Part shown: piece after piece, positions 1 to 6,839 of the stretch | Layout: every line of letters starts with the position of its first letter | How positions within the stretch are numbered: the stretch's first letter is position 1 | DNA from: JALYNX01 sp044867525 | GTDB taxonomy: Bacteria > Actinomycetota > Acidimicrobiia > Spongiisociales > ZC4RG35 | NCBI GenBank assembly: GCA_044867525.1 | Contig: JBIOVB010000011.1 | Coordinates: 1-15,991 of the forward strand | DNA length: 15,991 nucleotides | Direction of reading: 5' to 3' | The notes under the pieces: model-generated | Told to the model about the DNA's origin: nothing | What the model saw: only the letters and a program-made list of their open reading frames with translations | The model's database searches: none | Translations under genes and position numbers: made by a program

Positions 1-274
1 CGAGAACCATCACCTTGGCTCCGGCTTCCTCCACGGCATCGGCCACTGCCAGCGAGAACTCGCGACGCGACGCGAATCGGTCCCATGGGAGCACCAGGGT
101 CTGGAGCCCGGCCGCCTCGGCCCGCTCCAGGCCTCTGACCTCGGGCCGGTCAGAGATCACGATCCCGATCCCGGCTCCCAGGTCCGGTGCATCGATGAGC
201 GCCTGCAGGTTGGAGCCCGAGCCCGAGACCAAGACTGCGATGTCGATGATGCCCTGCTTCCTTGTGGTGGCCAG
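1..274 (-). CDS. purN: Phosphoribosylglycinamide formyltransferase, 5' part (cut by window edge)
   Basis: PurN transfers a formyl group from 10-formyltetrahydrofolate to GAR in purine synthesis in the cytoplasm. Reading the minus strand gives IAVLVSGSGSNLQALIDA, then VISDRPEVRGLERAEAAG, the first strand/loop and the following segment typical of PurN. The frame runs off base 1 at AGAKVMVL, just before the expected AGFM-type motif, so about half of the usual ~200 residues is visible. The start is unclear. No ATG, GTG or TTG lies at the expected distance before IAVLVSG. I drew it at a CTG (272-274), giving MATTRKQGIIDIAVLV. An ATG at 379 would add 35 unusual residues, run through the inverted repeat and overlap the rhodanese gene; a TTG at 232 would remove the first strand. 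The gene is divergent from the rhodanese. Family call is firm, start is not. Confidence 0.82.
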   Translation of the reverse strand, partial: MATTRKQGIIDIAVLVSGSGSNLQALIDAPDLGAGIGIVISDRPEVRGLERAEAAGLQTLVLPWDRFASRREFSLAVADAVEEAGAKVMVL

Positions 275-312
275 ATCGTAGGTTCCCCGACCCGAGAGTG
301 AGTCCTCCCGTT

Positions 313-358
313 TTCTCGCGCCGATATCGACCCCTGGGTCGATATCGGCGCGCGAGAA
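313..358. promoter_or_regulatory. Long inverted repeat with twin CGATATCG palindromes
   Basis: Bases 317-333 are a perfect reverse complement of 336-352 (17 bp). After a 2-nt bulge (353-354) four more pairs form (313-316 with 355-358). Inside it, the 8-bp palindrome CGATATCG occurs twice, at 322-329 and 340-347, 18 bp apart centre to centre. It lies between divergent purN and the rhodanese gene and ends 10 bp before the rhodanese start codon. It is upstream of both genes rather than downstream, with no T-tract on the plus side, so an operator for one or two DNA-binding dimers or a 5'-UTR hairpin is more likely than a terminator. No regulator can be named. Confidence 0.6.
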
Positions 359-368
359 TCGAGGTGGA

Positions 369-671
369 ATGTCGAACATCGAACAAGTGCCCGCGCAGGA
401 TTGGGAAGAGTGGATCGGCGCGCGGGAGGGCACAGTCCTCGACGTCCGCGAGCCTGGCGAGTGGGCTCAGGGCACCCTGCCCGGCGCCATCCTGGTGAGC
501 ATGGGAGAAATCCCGAATCGCCTCGACGACCTACCGGGTCACGGGGGGATCCTGGTGGTCTGCCGGTCAGGAGCGCGAAGTGACCGGGTCGCGGCCTTCC
601 TGGCGATGAGCGGCTTCGAGGACGTGGCCAACATGGCCGGCGGGATGAAGGCACTCGGGATGCAGGACTGA
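369..671 (+). CDS. Single-domain rhodanese-like sulfurtransferase
   Basis: A 100-residue protein made of one rhodanese domain, probably carrying persulfide sulfur in the cytoplasm; no signal peptide is seen. It shows the LDVREPGEW motif at residues 24-32 and the active-site loop CRSGAR at 65-70, with Cys65 as the persulfide-forming residue, followed by a helix and the closing MAGGMKAL segment common in GlpE/PspE-like proteins. The length matches single-domain members. The ATG is preceded by a purine-rich AGGTGGA (362-368), a close ribosome-binding site. It is divergent from purN and 61 bp upstream of an unrelated membrane-anchored protein. The acceptor of the sulfur cannot be told from sequence. 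Confidence 0.9.
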   Translation: MSNIEQVPAQDWEEWIGAREGTVLDVREPGEWAQGTLPGAILVSMGEIPNRLDDLPGHGGILVVCRSGARSDRVAAFLAMSGFEDVANMAGGMKALGMQD

Positions 672-720
672 GCGTGGTGTGCATCGCCACGATTGATCAC
701 AGCTCAGATCCCCCATCTGC

Positions 721-726
721 GACAAT
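721..726 (+). promoter_or_regulatory. Possible -10 element (GACAAT)
   Basis: GACAAT lies 6 nt before the ATG at 733, the spacing expected of a leaderless promoter. No Shine-Dalgarno sequence precedes this ATG. The first base departs from TANNNT and I see no clear -35. The 672-732 gap otherwise holds only a weak 5-bp hairpin (CGTGG/CCACG). Confidence 0.3.
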
Positions 727-732
727 CAGCGC

Positions 733-1155
733 ATGGACGAGGACCGAAGGCTCCCGGGGTGGGTGCTTCCCGGTCTGGGGGTGCTCGCCGTCGTAGCTCT
801 GGTGGCTGCCGGGCTACTCCGTGAGACCCCCCAACTGGATCCGACGACACCGGAGGGCGCAGTACAGGCCTACCTGGAAGCGGTCTTCGCCGGCGACGAG
901 GAGGCGGCCTCGCAATACACAGGTGGCGAATGCGACCCGAGTCTCCGGCCGGGCAGCCCCACTCAGGGGGTCTCTGCGAGCCTGATCAGCGTCGAGGGTG
1001 ACGAACAACAGGCCACGGTGATCGTCCAACTGTCCCAGACTTCCAACGACCCATTCATCGCCCTCAGCGAATGGCCGGAATGGTTCAACCTCGTGAACAG
1101 CGACGGGGTCTGGCTGATTCAGGAACCGGTGTGGCCGTACTACGCGAGTTGCTGA
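733..1155 (+). CDS. Membrane-anchored protein with small extracytoplasmic domain
   Basis: A 140-residue protein of unknown function. A charged N-terminus (MDEDRR) is followed by one hydrophobic segment at residues 9-28, then a polar domain with no further membrane span, so the bulk probably faces outside. There is no lipobox Cys after the hydrophobic segment. The segment PEGAVQAYLEAVFAGDEEAA (40-59) followed by alternating strands and a Trp-rich end (EWPEWF, WLIQEPVW) resembles DUF4878/NTF2-like small domains that follow a membrane anchor in many actinobacterial proteins; this is resemblance only. Two Cys (about 67 and 140) could pair. It ends 4 nt before the next membrane protein, so the two are probably co-transcribed. 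Confidence 0.75.
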   Translation: MDEDRRLPGWVLPGLGVLAVVALVAAGLLRETPQLDPTTPEGAVQAYLEAVFAGDEEAASQYTGGECDPSLRPGSPTQGVSASLISVEGDEQQATVIVQLSQTSNDPFIALSEWPEWFNLVNSDGVWLIQEPVWPYYASC

Positions 1156-1159
1156 GCCG

Positions 1160-2797
1160 ATGAGAGGAGTGTTGGCCCTCGTGATCGTGGTCGCGGTGAT
1201 CGCCGCGGTCGCCTTCCTGATCGCCAGGTCCTGGAGTCGACGCCCCGGAGAGCAGGAACAGGAGAGTGCCGAGATCCTCCCCTATCTGATACTGGGGCTG
1301 GCAGTCGGCGTCGCCGGATTCTCGTTCGCTCGGCTGGCCAGGGTGGCGCTCACCTGGAACCAGCTCGCCGGGGGGCCACAATCAGAGATGGCGGTCGCAC
1401 TGGCCGGCCTGGTGGTCTCCGCCCCCATCGCATACCTCCTGTGGCGTCGGCAGAAGGGGCGCCGCGGCGCCCATCCCCGCGCTCCTGGTTGGCCGGTCTA
1501 CCTGTCGCTGATCGAGATCGTGTTCCTCAGCGCCTTCTTCGTCGCGGTGGGCCAGGTGGCAAACGGCATCGCCGGGCTGGCCGACCCCAGCCCGTGGTCC
1601 GACCTCGTCGTCTACGGAGGCCTGGTCGCCTTCCATTGGTGGGCCGGGCTCCAGGATCCCGCGCAGGGAGAGGCAGCCGAGCTGCCCCGTCTCATCGGCT
1701 CAGGAGTCGCCCTGATCGCCCTCGCCGTCGGCCTCCAGGGAGTCCTCCAGTGGCTACTCGAGGAGGCCTACGAAGCAACGCTTGGCACCCTCGTCGACCA
1801 GTTCGTGGATACCCAGTCCGGGGACCACCCAGCGGGCCCGCTCGGTCTGTTGATCGCGGCCGCTCCGATCTGGGCCTGGCGCTGGCTCTCTCCTTGGAAG
1901 ACCGACCCGAGCCCGCTCCGGTATCTGTATCTGGGCACCGCCGCAGTCACCGGCCTCGTCACCACCTTTGGCGCCGGGCTCGTGATCGTCACCACGATCA
2001 TCGGCTACGCGCTGACCACGGTCGAAGCCAGGCTTCACTTCGCCGGCCTCCCCGTGCAGCTCTCGGCGTTGATCGTGGGGTATGCCCTCTGGGCCCATCA
2101 CCGACGGCGAATGGGCCAAGAGCGCAACAGCGCGGTCCGGGGGTATGAGTACGCCATGGCCGCCGCGGCACTCGGGGCTCTGGTAGGTGCCGGCACCGCC
2201 CTGGTGGCGATTGTCTTGGAGACCCCGCTCGCAGGTGACCCCTCCCAGTCGGGGTTGATCGGAGCCGGGCTCACCGTGCTTGTCGCCGGTGCTGTGTGGC
2301 ACTACTTCTGGCAGAACGTCCAGCGGCTCAGGATCGAGGAGCGGCGGTCCCCGCAGAGGCGCTTCTACCTGGTGGGGATGGCGGTGATCCTTGGTCTCAC
2401 CACCGCCGGGGCCCTGATCGCTGTCCTGGTCATCGCGTTTCAGGCCGCACTGGCCGAGGTTGGCGCAGAGCTCGATTCCCTGCCGGTCCCCGTGACGTTG
2501 ACCGTGCTCGCCGGAATTGCCACCTGGCACCTGGTCACCGTGATCCGCGCCGATGGGCCGGCAGATACCCGGGTCCCGGGCACGCCGTTCCCGGTGACGG
2601 TCATCTGCTCACATCCCGGCCCGCTGGCCACTGTTTTCCCAAAGGAAGCCATGGTCCGGATCCTCTACCGAAGCGACGAGGCCGGGGCCATCGACGAAGA
2701 GATGGCTCAGGGCATCGTCGCCGCAGTCGCCGGCCGTCCGTCGGTCGTCTGGGTCGACCAGGACGGGTTCCGGGTGGCACCCGCCCGCGCCACCTGA
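1160..2797 (+). CDS. DUF5671-like polytopic membrane protein with six two-helix repeats
   Basis: A 545-residue integral membrane protein of unknown function. After a first membrane segment (residues 4-22) come six units of about 60-70 residues, each with two hydrophobic helices, at roughly 39-97, 110-165, 174-246, 251-316, 325-390 and 398-464. Most units begin with an aromatic motif (LPYLIL, PLRYLYLG, RRFYLVG) and end in a Trp followed by charged residues (YLLWRR, FHWWAG, WRWLSPW, YALWAHHRRR, VWHYFW, TWHLV). This layout fits the DUF5671 family. A soluble tail of about 75 residues (471-545) with alternating strands follows. The ATG is 4 nt after the previous stop; GTG and TTG codons three and four codons later are alternatives. 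Six copies is more than I would expect and points to internal duplication. Confidence 0.78.
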   Translation: MRGVLALVIVVAVIAAVAFLIARSWSRRPGEQEQESAEILPYLILGLAVGVAGFSFARLARVALTWNQLAGGPQSEMAVALAGLVVSAPIAYLLWRRQKGRRGAHPRAPGWPVYLSLIEIVFLSAFFVAVGQVANGIAGLADPSPWSDLVVYGGLVAFHWWAGLQDPAQGEAAELPRLIGSGVALIALAVGLQGVLQWLLEEAYEATLGTLVDQFVDTQSGDHPAGPLGLLIAAAPIWAWRWLSPWKTDPSPLRYLYLGTAAVTGLVTTFGAGLVIVTTIIGYALTTVEARLHFAGLPVQLSALIVGYALWAHHRRRMGQERNSAVRGYEYAMAAAALGALVGAGTALVAIVLETPLAGDPSQSGLIGAGLTVLVAGAVWHYFWQNVQRLRIEERRSPQRRFYLVGMAVILGLTTAGALIAVLVIAFQAALAEVGAELDSLPVPVTLTVLAGIATWHLVTVIRADGPADTRVPGTPFPVTVICSHPGPLATVFPKEAMVRILYRSDEAGAIDEEMAQGIVAAVAGRPSVVWVDQDGFRVAPARAT

Positions 2798-2834
2798 TAC
2801 CCATTCCGCGGCCCCGGTCTGGGAGCATCGTCCG

Positions 2835-3404
2835 ATGACCTGGCTCGCCGAAAGGATCCTCAAGCTTCTGGGATGGGAGTTCACCGGCGCGGTGCCCGAC
2901 GTCCCCAAGCTGATCATCGTCGGCGCCCCACACACGACCAACTGGGACTTCGTGATCTACCTGGGCGCCCTCCGCCACTACCGGCTCCACGCCTCGTACA
3001 TCGGGAAGCACACCCTGTTCCGATGGCCTTTGGGATACCTGTTTCGCAAGCTGGGGGGGATCCCCGTCGACAGGTCACAGCCCGGTGGCCTGGTCCAGCA
3101 AGTGGTCGATGCCATCGACGGCTCGAAGCAGATGGTGCTGGTGATAGCACCGGAAGGGACGAGGGCCCCCGCTCCCTACTGGAAGTCAGGGTTCCTCAAC
3201 ATCGCGGCCCGAGCCCGAGTCCCGATCGTCCTCGCCTACCTCGACTACCCGTCGAAGCGAGCCGGGATGGGGCCGCTGATCGAATTCGACGGCGACATCT
3301 CGGGCTTCATGGATCGGTGCCGTGAGTTCTATGCCGACAAACAGGGGCTGCACGAGGAGAACAAGGGCCCGGTGGTCGTAAGAGAGGAGCTCGAAGCGGG
3401 ATGA
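2835..3404 (+). CDS. PlsC-family glycerophospholipid acyltransferase
   Basis: A 189-residue acyltransferase of the 1-acyl-glycerol-3-phosphate acyltransferase (LPLAT/PlsC) superfamily, expected to move an acyl chain from acyl-CoA or acyl-ACP to a lipid acceptor at the inner face of the membrane. The catalytic HX4D box is HTTNWD (His33, Asp38). The second block is GGIPVDRS (74-81), and the substrate-binding block APEGTR is at 105-110. RVPIVLAYLDY (128-138) is the usual following strand. The size is at the short end for the family, as in the compact bacterial forms. It ends 7 nt before the stop codon of the convergent CoA ligase. The exact acceptor lipid is not predictable; lysophosphatidate or a secondary lysolipid are both possible. 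Confidence 0.88.
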   Translation: MTWLAERILKLLGWEFTGAVPDVPKLIIVGAPHTTNWDFVIYLGALRHYRLHASYIGKHTLFRWPLGYLFRKLGGIPVDRSQPGGLVQQVVDAIDGSKQMVLVIAPEGTRAPAPYWKSGFLNIAARARVPIVLAYLDYPSKRAGMGPLIEFDGDISGFMDRCREFYADKQGLHEENKGPVVVREELEAG

Positions 3405-3411
3405 TGCCCTA

Positions 3412-4911
3412 TCAGCCGGCCATCCTCTTCAGAGCGGCACGGTCGACCTTGCCCAGGTGGGTCTGAGGCAACACGTCCACGAAGTAGACCCGTCGCGGGT
3501 GTTTGTAGGCCTCGAGCCGGGACAATGACCAATCGATGAGCTCCTGCTCGCCCACACCCTCGGCCACGACGAAGGCGACCGGCTTGGTCAGGCCGTCTTC
3601 GTCGCTGACCGCAACCACGGCGCACTCCCGGACGGACTCGTGCTCGAGCAATGTCGATTCCAGCTCTTGAGGGCGAAACCACTTTCCCTTGACTTTGAGG
3701 GCGTCGTCTGCCCGGCCCCGGTGGGTGACGAACCCGTCCCCGTCGATGGAGATCAGATCGCCACCCACGAACCACTCGCCACGGAACGCTTCTTCGGTCC
3801 TCGCCTCATCCTCCCAGTAGCCGGGACCGAGTGATTGCCCACGAACCCAGAGTCTCCCCACCTCGTCCGGTGCGACCTCGTTCCCGTCGTCGTCGCAGGC
3901 CTTGATCTCGAAACCGGGTACCACCCGACCCAGGGTCCCCGGCTTCACGTCGCCGATCCGGTTGCTGATGAAGATGTGCCACATCTCGGCCGTCCCCAGG
4001 CCGTCGAGCAGCTCGACGCCGAGCTGGTCCTTCCAGCGGTGATAGAGGCTCTCCGGCAGCGCCTCCCCGGCGGACGTCGCCAGGCGCAGCGAGGAGAGGT
4101 CACGTCGCCCCGCCTCGGGATCGGCGAGCATCTGGTTGACCGCCGAGGGGACGGTCACCAGGACCGACGCCCGATGTTTCTCGACCCGTTCCGCGATGGC
4201 CGAGGGCGTCGAAGGGCCGGGAAAGAGGACAGTCGATGCACCCACCGAGAAGGGGAAAAAGAGGTTGGAGCCGGTGGCGTACCCAAAGTAGAGCTTGGGA
4301 ACGGCGATCGTGACGTCACTCGGGGTCAAACCGAGTGTTCCCTGGCCATAGAGGTGGGTGGTGTTCGCCAGACTGCGGTGGCTTTGCGGCACCGCCTTGG
4401 GGAGCCCGGTGGTGCCGCCCGAGAACAGCCACAGAGCAGGATCGGATGCCGCAGTGTCGAGTGTCGGCAGGTTGGGGCCTGAGTGGGGCAGCTCGTTGTC
4501 GACAATCACCTCGACCGGGAGCGCGTCGAGGCTTCCTCCCGCCCCGCGATATGCATCGAGATGGACGCGATGCACCACCACTGCCCTGGCCCGAGCCTGA
4601 TGAATGACGGCACGCATGGCCTCAGAGGTCAGACCGGGGTTGAGCATGATGGCCACCGCCCCGATGCGAAAGATGCCAAACAGCGTGGCAGCAAAGGCAA
4701 GGCCATCGGGGAGGACGATCAACACCCGATCCTCTGGTCCCACCCCACTCTCCCGAAGCGTGGCGCCCATTGCCGACGCGGTGGTGTCGACCTCTGAATA
4801 GGTGACCGGGCCATCGTCGAGGTGGATGGCGACCTCATCGCCGAGACCTTCGGTGAGCCGGTCGCGAAGCAGGAACCGGTCGATGTTGAGGTGCTCGGGC
4901 CAATCCGTCAC
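3412..4911 (-). CDS. Benzoate/anthranilate-type CoA ligase (AMP-forming)
   Basis: A 499-residue ANL-family ligase that activates a carboxylic acid with ATP and joins it to CoA. It has the P-loop FSGGTTGLPK (163-172), the A5-type motif GLGTAEMWHIFISNR (304-318), GDLISIDGDGF (384-394) with the ATP-ribose Asp, GRADDALKVKG (399-409) at the hinge, and the catalytic Lys488 in THLGKVDR. EMWHIFISNRIGDVKPGTLGR and the KLYFGYATGSNLFFPF region are hallmarks of the benzoate-CoA ligase subfamily, which includes 2-aminobenzoate and 4-hydroxybenzoate ligases. Because tryptophan dioxygenase and a kynureninase-like gene sit across the divergent start, anthranilate is the likely substrate; that is inference. 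The GTG start leaves the subfamily N-terminus WPEHLNIDRFLLRDRL intact, and a TAATCT box sits 7 nt upstream. Confidence 0.85.
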   Translation of the reverse strand: MTDWPEHLNIDRFLLRDRLTEGLGDEVAIHLDDGPVTYSEVDTTASAMGATLRESGVGPEDRVLIVLPDGLAFAATLFGIFRIGAVAIMLNPGLTSEAMRAVIHQARARAVVVHRVHLDAYRGAGGSLDALPVEVIVDNELPHSGPNLPTLDTAASDPALWLFSGGTTGLPKAVPQSHRSLANTTHLYGQGTLGLTPSDVTIAVPKLYFGYATGSNLFFPFSVGASTVLFPGPSTPSAIAERVEKHRASVLVTVPSAVNQMLADPEAGRRDLSSLRLATSAGEALPESLYHRWKDQLGVELLDGLGTAEMWHIFISNRIGDVKPGTLGRVVPGFEIKACDDDGNEVAPDEVGRLWVRGQSLGPGYWEDEARTEEAFRGEWFVGGDLISIDGDGFVTHRGRADDALKVKGKWFRPQELESTLLEHESVRECAVVAVSDEDGLTKPVAFVVAEGVGEQELIDWSLSRLEAYKHPRRVYFVDVLPQTHLGKVDRAALKRMAG

Positions 4912-4918
4912 GCAGCTC

Positions 4919-4924
4919 AGATTA
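4919..4924 (-). promoter_or_regulatory. Predicted leaderless -10 box for the CoA ligase (TAATCT)
   Basis: On the minus strand TAATCT fits TANNNT and lies 7 nt upstream of the GTG at 4911, so transcription would start at or next to the start codon. There is no Shine-Dalgarno sequence. It shares two bases (4923-4924) with the opposing -10 box of the SDR gene. Confidence 0.5.
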
Positions 4925-4928
4925 CGGT
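4923..4928 (+). promoter_or_regulatory. Predicted leaderless -10 box for the SDR gene (TACGGT)
   Basis: TACGGT fits TANNNT and ends 8 nt before the GTG at 4937. No Shine-Dalgarno sequence precedes that GTG. It overlaps the opposing TAATCT box, so the two start codons are only 25 bp apart and RNA polymerase could occupy only one promoter at a time. Confidence 0.5.
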
Positions 4929-4936
4929 GCTCGCAC

Positions 4937-5731
4937 GTGAGAAATGCCCTGGTCACCGGTGCCACCTCGGGAATCGGGCAGGCCACTGCGGCTGCGCTAG
5001 CCCGGCTCGGATTCCACGTCATCACGGCGGGCCGGAGCGAGCAGAAGGTGGAAGAGTCGACCGCCTCGATCCGTGAGCGTGGAGGCTCGGCAGAAGGGGT
5101 GGTATTCGACCTGAGCTCTCTCGAAGCAGTGCGCCTTGCGGCGGCACAAGTCCGGCGATCGGTGGCAACGCTCGACGTCCTGGTCAACAACGCCGGGATC
5201 GGCATGGGGATGGGCATGACCGGCGATGGCTTCGAGATCCACTGGGGGGTCAATCACCTCGGCCCATTCCTGCTCACCGCCGAGCTCGGCCCTGCGCTCG
5301 CCCCTGGATCCCGGGTCGTGATCGTGGCCAGCGACTGGCATCACCGGGCCCGCGACCTCCGACTCGACCGGGTCAGGTCGCGATCGTGGCTGCCATTCGG
5401 CCTCGGCTTCTACGCCACCACCAAGACCGCCAACATCCTGTTCGCGTCGGAGCTGGCGAGGCGACGCACCGACCTCGGGTGCTTTGCGGTGCATCCTGGC
5501 CTGGTGGACACCGGGATCTTCCCGTTCTGGCTCAAGCCGTTCCTCGGACCCGGCCTCAGGACTCCGAAAGAGGGCGCGGACACTGTGGTTTGGTGTGCCA
5601 CGTCCAACGAGGTGGGCGGGAAGAGCGGCTTGTACTACGCGGATCGCCAGGTCCGCGCTCCGTCTCCACTGGCGGATGACGCCGATCTCGCTGCCGAGTT
5701 GTGGGAGAGGTCGGAGGCCTGGGTCAACTAG
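4937..5731 (+). CDS. Short-chain dehydrogenase/reductase (retinol-dehydrogenase-like)
   Basis: A 264-residue classical-type SDR that moves hydride between NAD(P)H and an unknown alcohol or carbonyl. The Rossmann glycine motif TGATSGIG is at residues 7-14, AGRS (31-34) follows strand 2, NNAG is at 84-87, the structural Asn is in WGVNHLGP (Asn106), and the catalytic set is Ser132, Tyr159 and Lys163 (YATTK). HPGLVDTGIF (186-195) is the usual loop after strand 6. The overall pattern is closest to the retinol dehydrogenase/WWOX-like branch. Arg33 after strand 2 leans toward NADPH. The GTG start puts VTGAT at the very N-terminus; an upstream extension would run through the divergent ligase gene in a composition with no SDR homology. 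Its start faces the CoA ligase and it is 22 nt upstream of kynA, so a role on a CoA-pathway intermediate is possible but unproven. Confidence 0.88.
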   Translation: MRNALVTGATSGIGQATAAALARLGFHVITAGRSEQKVEESTASIRERGGSAEGVVFDLSSLEAVRLAAAQVRRSVATLDVLVNNAGIGMGMGMTGDGFEIHWGVNHLGPFLLTAELGPALAPGSRVVIVASDWHHRARDLRLDRVRSRSWLPFGLGFYATTKTANILFASELARRRTDLGCFAVHPGLVDTGIFPFWLKPFLGPGLRTPKEGADTVVWCATSNEVGGKSGLYYADRQVRAPSPLADDADLAAELWERSEAWVN

Positions 5732-5739
5732 CGGCCCGC

Positions 5740-5745
5740 TAGCGT
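5740..5745 (+). promoter_or_regulatory. Predicted leaderless -10 box for kynA (TAGCGT)
   Basis: TAGCGT fits TANNNT and ends 8 nt before the second in-frame ATG (5754). The first ATG (5748) is only 2 nt from the box and would be lost from such a transcript. It suggests kynA-kynU can be expressed apart from the upstream SDR gene. Confidence 0.42.
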
Positions 5746-5753
5746 CGATGGCC

Positions 5754-6839
5754 ATGGCCGAGCCGCCCCTCTATTACGGCGAATACCTGCAATTGGACAA
5801 GCTGCTCTCGGCACAGCGGCTGGAGAGCGAGAAGAAGGGCCAGACGGTCCACGACGAGATGCTCTTCATCGTGGTCCATCAGGCGTACGAGTTGTGGTTC
5901 AAACAGGTCCTTTGGGAGCTCGACGACCTGTTGCGGATCTTCGGCAAGGACCAGGTCGACGAGACCGACATGGGGACTGCCCTCGGTCGCCTGCAGCGGA
6001 TCGTCGAGATCGAAGCGATCCTGATCCAGCAGGTGGACATCCTGGAGACCATGACACCTCTGGATTTTCTCGATTTTCGCGACCTGCTCTTCCCGGCGTC
6101 GGGTTTCCAGTCGGCGCAATTCCGGATAGTCGAGAACAAGCTGGGCATGCGTCGCGAGGACCGGCTCCTCCTCGCCGGAGCGCCCTATACCTCCCGCTTC
6201 TCCTCATCCGATCTGGAGACGGTCGAGGAGACGGAGGCGAACCCGTCTCTCTTCGACATGGTGGAGCGCTGGCTGGAGCGGACCCCCTTCCTGGAGAGCG
6301 GGGGATTCCAATTCCGAGAGGCTTTCCAGGAGGCGGTGCGCTCCCGGCTCGAGGCCGACCGCGACGTTGTCGCCACCAATCCCAACCTGACCGAGGGTGA
6401 GCGCACTGCACAACTCGAGGACTTCACACAGACCATGGAGCAGTACGAGGCCCTGTTCGACGAGGAGAAGCATCGCGAGCAGCAGAGGGCCGGAAGGCGG
6501 CGGCTGAGTCATCGCGCCTTTCAGGCCGCACTCTTCATCAACATGTATCGGGACCAGCCGGCGCTCCACGAGCCGTATCAGATCCTGGCGTCGCTCATGG
6601 ACATCGACGAGGGTTTCACCGCGTGGCGTTACCGGCACGCCCAGATGACGCTGCGAATGATCGGTCGCCGTGTCGGCACCGGAGGATCGGCCGGTGCCAA
6701 ATACCTGGAGAAATCGGCGGAGAGAAGCCGGGTGTTCGGCGACCTCTTCGACCTGTCCACCTTCCTGATCCCGAGAGATCGACGGCCTGCCCTGCCTCCG
6801 GAGATAGTCGAGGCGATGAGGTTCCGCTACCAGGGATGA
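5754..6839 (+). CDS. kynA: Tryptophan 2,3-dioxygenase
   Basis: A haem enzyme that inserts O2 into the indole ring of L-tryptophan to give N-formylkynurenine, the first step of the kynurenine pathway. The family signature is clear: YYGEYLQLDKLLSAQ (7-21), HDEMLFIVVHQAYELWFKQ (33-51) with the active-site His43, SGFQSAQFR (116-124), and WRYRHAQMTLRMIG (291-304) whose His295 aligns with the proximal haem ligand, followed by the GTGGSAGAKYL substrate loop (308-318). At 361 residues it is longer than the ~280-residue proteobacterial enzymes because of an insertion around 135-250, as in longer bacterial and animal forms. I chose ATG 5754 because of the TAGCGT box; ATG 5748 would add two residues. 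Its stop overlaps the start of the kynureninase-like gene (ATGA), so the two are translationally coupled. Confidence 0.95.
   Translation: MAEPPLYYGEYLQLDKLLSAQRLESEKKGQTVHDEMLFIVVHQAYELWFKQVLWELDDLLRIFGKDQVDETDMGTALGRLQRIVEIEAILIQQVDILETMTPLDFLDFRDLLFPASGFQSAQFRIVENKLGMRREDRLLLAGAPYTSRFSSSDLETVEETEANPSLFDMVERWLERTPFLESGGFQFREAFQEAVRSRLEADRDVVATNPNLTEGERTAQLEDFTQTMEQYEALFDEEKHREQQRAGRRRLSHRAFQAALFINMYRDQPALHEPYQILASLMDIDEGFTAWRYRHAQMTLRMIGRRVGTGGSAGAKYLEKSAERSRVFGDLFDLSTFLIPRDRRPALPPEIVEAMRFRYQG

Noticed and set aside
313..358. Rho-independent terminator
   Set aside because: The hairpin is upstream of both divergent genes and has no T-tract after the stem on the plus strand; it ends close to a start codon.
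157..690. Antisense open frame over the rhodanese gene
   Set aside because: Arg/Pro/Ser-rich composition typical of GC-rich shadow frames, no recognisable motif, and it conflicts with a clear rhodanese.
3412..4911. Naming the ligase as benzoate-CoA ligase (badA/bclA)
   Set aside because: Subfamily motifs do not separate benzoate from anthranilate or hydroxybenzoates, and the neighbours favour anthranilate.
4802..4936. Upstream extension of the SDR by 45 codons
   Set aside because: It is antisense to the ligase 5' end and has a Ser/Arg-rich composition; SDRs normally begin a few residues before the TGxxxGIG motif, as the GTG at 4937 provides.
4912..5253. N-terminal extension of the CoA ligase frame by 114 codons
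   Set aside because: It would overlap the SDR Rossmann motif coding region antisense, and the added residues have no ligase homology; the GTG at 4911 restores the normal family N-terminus.
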